A stretch of 64,000 nucleotides of DNA from Paenibacillus mangrovi (GTDB taxonomy: Bacteria > Bacillota > Bacilli > Paenibacillales > Paenibacillaceae), in NCBI RefSeq assembly GCF_022898935.1, contig NZ_JALIRP010000011.1, positions 62,001 to 126,000 on the forward strand. Reading direction: 5' to 3'. The notes under the pieces are model-generated. The model was not told where the DNA came from and did no database searches. It saw only the letters and a program-made list of their open reading frames with translations. A program made the position numbers and the translations under genes. This document shows, piece by piece, positions 62,826 to 64,000 of this stretch (its first letter is position 1; every line of letters begins with the position of its first letter).

Positions 62826-62863
62826 CCACAATGCGACTCATCATCGTGTTGTGGCTTTTCTTT
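62826..62863 (+). terminator. Rho-independent terminator after the beta-helix gene
   Basis: CCACAA-tg-CGA...TCG-tg-TTGTGG followed by CTTTTCTTTTT. Confidence 0.75.
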
Positions 62864-62907
62864 TTGTCAATGGAACTGAATATTGATAATGCCTTTTATT
62901 GGCCTAA

Positions 62908-62967
62908 CGAATAATTGGTAATTGCAAAAAAATGAGATTTGACGCTACATTTAATCCAGATTCAACA
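62908..62967 (+). repeat. 60-bp regulatory repeat, copy before GH43 gene
   Basis: Matches 55431-55490 in 49 of 60 bases. It carries the alternative promoter TTGCAA-N18-TACATT (62922-62951), ending 28 bases before the GH43 ATG. Confidence 0.85.
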
Positions 62968-62995
62968 AATATTAGGATTGATGAGGGATGAAGCG

Positions 62996-64000
62996 ATGAG
63001 ATACATACAAAATCCTATCCTAAAAGGATTTAACCCGGATCCGTCCATTCTGAGAGTAGGCAGCGATTATTATATAGCGACTTCGACTTTCGAGTGGTTT
63101 CCGGGCGTACAAATTCACCATTCCAGGGATATGGTCAATTGGAAGCTAACCGCGCATCCATTAAAACGAATATCACAACTGGATATGAAAGGGACTCAGA
63201 GCTCCGGAGGGGTATGGGCTCCATGCTTGAGCTATGATAACGGAATCTTTTATCTCATTTACACGAATGTGAAAACCGATAATGGCGCATACAAAGACAC
63301 GCATAATTATCTCGTGACGACGAATGACATTACTGGAGAATGGTCTGAACCCGTTTATTTGAACAGTACGGGCTTTGATCCGTCCCTTTTTCATGATGAA
63401 GATGGGCGAAAATGGCTGGTGAATATGGTGTTCGACCATCGTAAAGGGAAAAACCGTTTTGGCGGTATCCTGCTTCAAGAATATTCCGTAAAGGAGAAAC
63501 GATTGGTAGGCCCTGTTCGGAATATATTCAAAGGCACCTCGATTGGATTTACGGAAGGTGCTCATTTGTACAAGCGGAACGGATATTATTACCTGCTTAC
63601 GGCAGAAGGCGGTACGGGGTTGAATCATGCTGTAACGATGGCGCGTTCCCGATCTCTAACCGGACCGTATGAGGTTGATCCGCAAAATCCGATCCTGACT
63701 TCTCAATTTAACCCTCGGTTGGAGCTGCAAAAGGCCGGTCACGGTGATCTAGTGGAAACTCCTGAAGGGGAATGGTATATGGTGCATTTATGCGGAAGAC
63801 CAATCCCGAATAGCGGAAGGTGTACTTTGGGCCGGGAGACCTCGATTCAGAAAATGGTTTGGACGGAAGACCATTGGCTGAGGCTAGAAGCTGGAGGAAG
63901 TGAGCCCCAAGTACTTGTAGCTGCACCTGAACTCCCTGAGCATGTGTGGGAATCTGAACCGAATAGAGACGATTTTGATCATGATGTCTTAAACCTTCAC
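62996..64000 (+). CDS. GH43 beta-xylosidase (3' end beyond window)
   Basis: 335 residues of a GH43 (subfamily 11-like) beta-D-xylosidase; the frame is open to the window edge. The catalytic triad of Geobacillus XynB3 is found at identical numbering: Asp15 in GFNPDPSI, Asp128 in GFDPSLFHDEDG and Glu187 in FTEGAHLY. The N-terminal five-bladed propeller is present; the C-terminal beta-sandwich begins near the edge. No signal peptide, so it acts on imported xylo-oligosaccharides in the cytoplasm. ATG 62996 follows GAGGG; an in-frame ATG 62981 is less likely. Confidence 0.95.
   Translation, partial: MRYIQNPILKGFNPDPSILRVGSDYYIATSTFEWFPGVQIHHSRDMVNWKLTAHPLKRISQLDMKGTQSSGGVWAPCLSYDNGIFYLIYTNVKTDNGAYKDTHNYLVTTNDITGEWSEPVYLNSTGFDPSLFHDEDGRKWLVNMVFDHRKGKNRFGGILLQEYSVKEKRLVGPVRNIFKGTSIGFTEGAHLYKRNGYYYLLTAEGGTGLNHAVTMARSRSLTGPYEVDPQNPILTSQFNPRLELQKAGHGDLVETPEGEWYMVHLCGRPIPNSGRCTLGRETSIQKMVWTEDHWLRLEAGGSEPQVLVAAPELPEHVWESEPNRDDFDHDVLNLH

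Noticed and set aside
1..64000. CRISPR array, prophage or insertion sequence
   Set aside because: No regularly spaced repeats, integrase, transposase or phage structural gene seen.

Overview
The window looks like chromosomal DNA of a spore-forming, low-to-mid GC Bacillota, most probably Paenibacillus. Support: a SspH-type spore protein, Leu T-box leaders, HrcA/CIRCE control of groES-groEL, a Bacillus-like tsaE-tsaB-rimI-tsaD / ABC-F / moaC / tatAC / groESL gene order, a Des-DesK-DesR lipid thermosensor, and a Paenibacillus-style xylan locus (membrane AraC sensor, LplB/LplC/LplA-type importer, giant secreted beta-helix protein, GH43 xylosidase). I saw no rRNA, tRNA, CRISPR array, insertion sequence or prophage.

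Region by region. 1-7.9 kb: mixed housekeeping genes (truncated luciferase-like monooxygenase, TRM11-like methyltransferase, GNAT, 2-hydroxyacid dehydrogenase, ThpR, SleB-type hydrolase, UPF0173 metal hydrolase, ferritin-like protein, UgtP-like glycosyltransferase). 8-11.3 kb: a TetR regulator and a YhgE/Pip membrane protein that share an operator-like dyad. 12-16.8 kb: gltB without gltD. 17-20.3 kb: a 48-aa microprotein, a convergent XRE regulator with four upstream operator-like dyads, an unknown protein, a sugar transferase and an LCP protein, probably a surface polysaccharide module. 20.5-26.9 kb: zinc-ribbon-like protein, ABC-2 transporter pair, bactofilin plus M23 peptidase, cardiolipin synthase, YnfA, YitT. 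27-29.9 kb: a split NHEJ operon (Ku, ligase, LigD-type polymerase). 30-33.5 kb: small spore-type genes and a GT39-GT2-DUF2304-SMR membrane glycosylation operon. 34.3-37.2 kb: the t6A operon.

37.2-47.8 kb: leuA behind two tandem Leu T-boxes, a DnaA-box cluster, the ABC-F gene, 5-formyl-THF cyclo-ligase, moaC, moaB, tatA, tatC and CIRCE-groES-groEL. 48-52.8 kb: an ABC exporter and the des-desK-desR system. 52.9-64 kb: the xylan-type locus. It carries a cre site on the araC promoter, a 60-bp promoter repeat in front of both the importer and the GH43 gene, and a third partial copy next to a terminator in the divergent region.

The most interesting non-coding signals are the four-dyad XRE array with its SinI-like microprotein candidate, the DnaA-box cluster, the tandem T-boxes, the duplicated xylan-regulon element with a possible attenuator, and the TetR dyad pair. 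All functions are inferred from reading the sequence; no database search was run.
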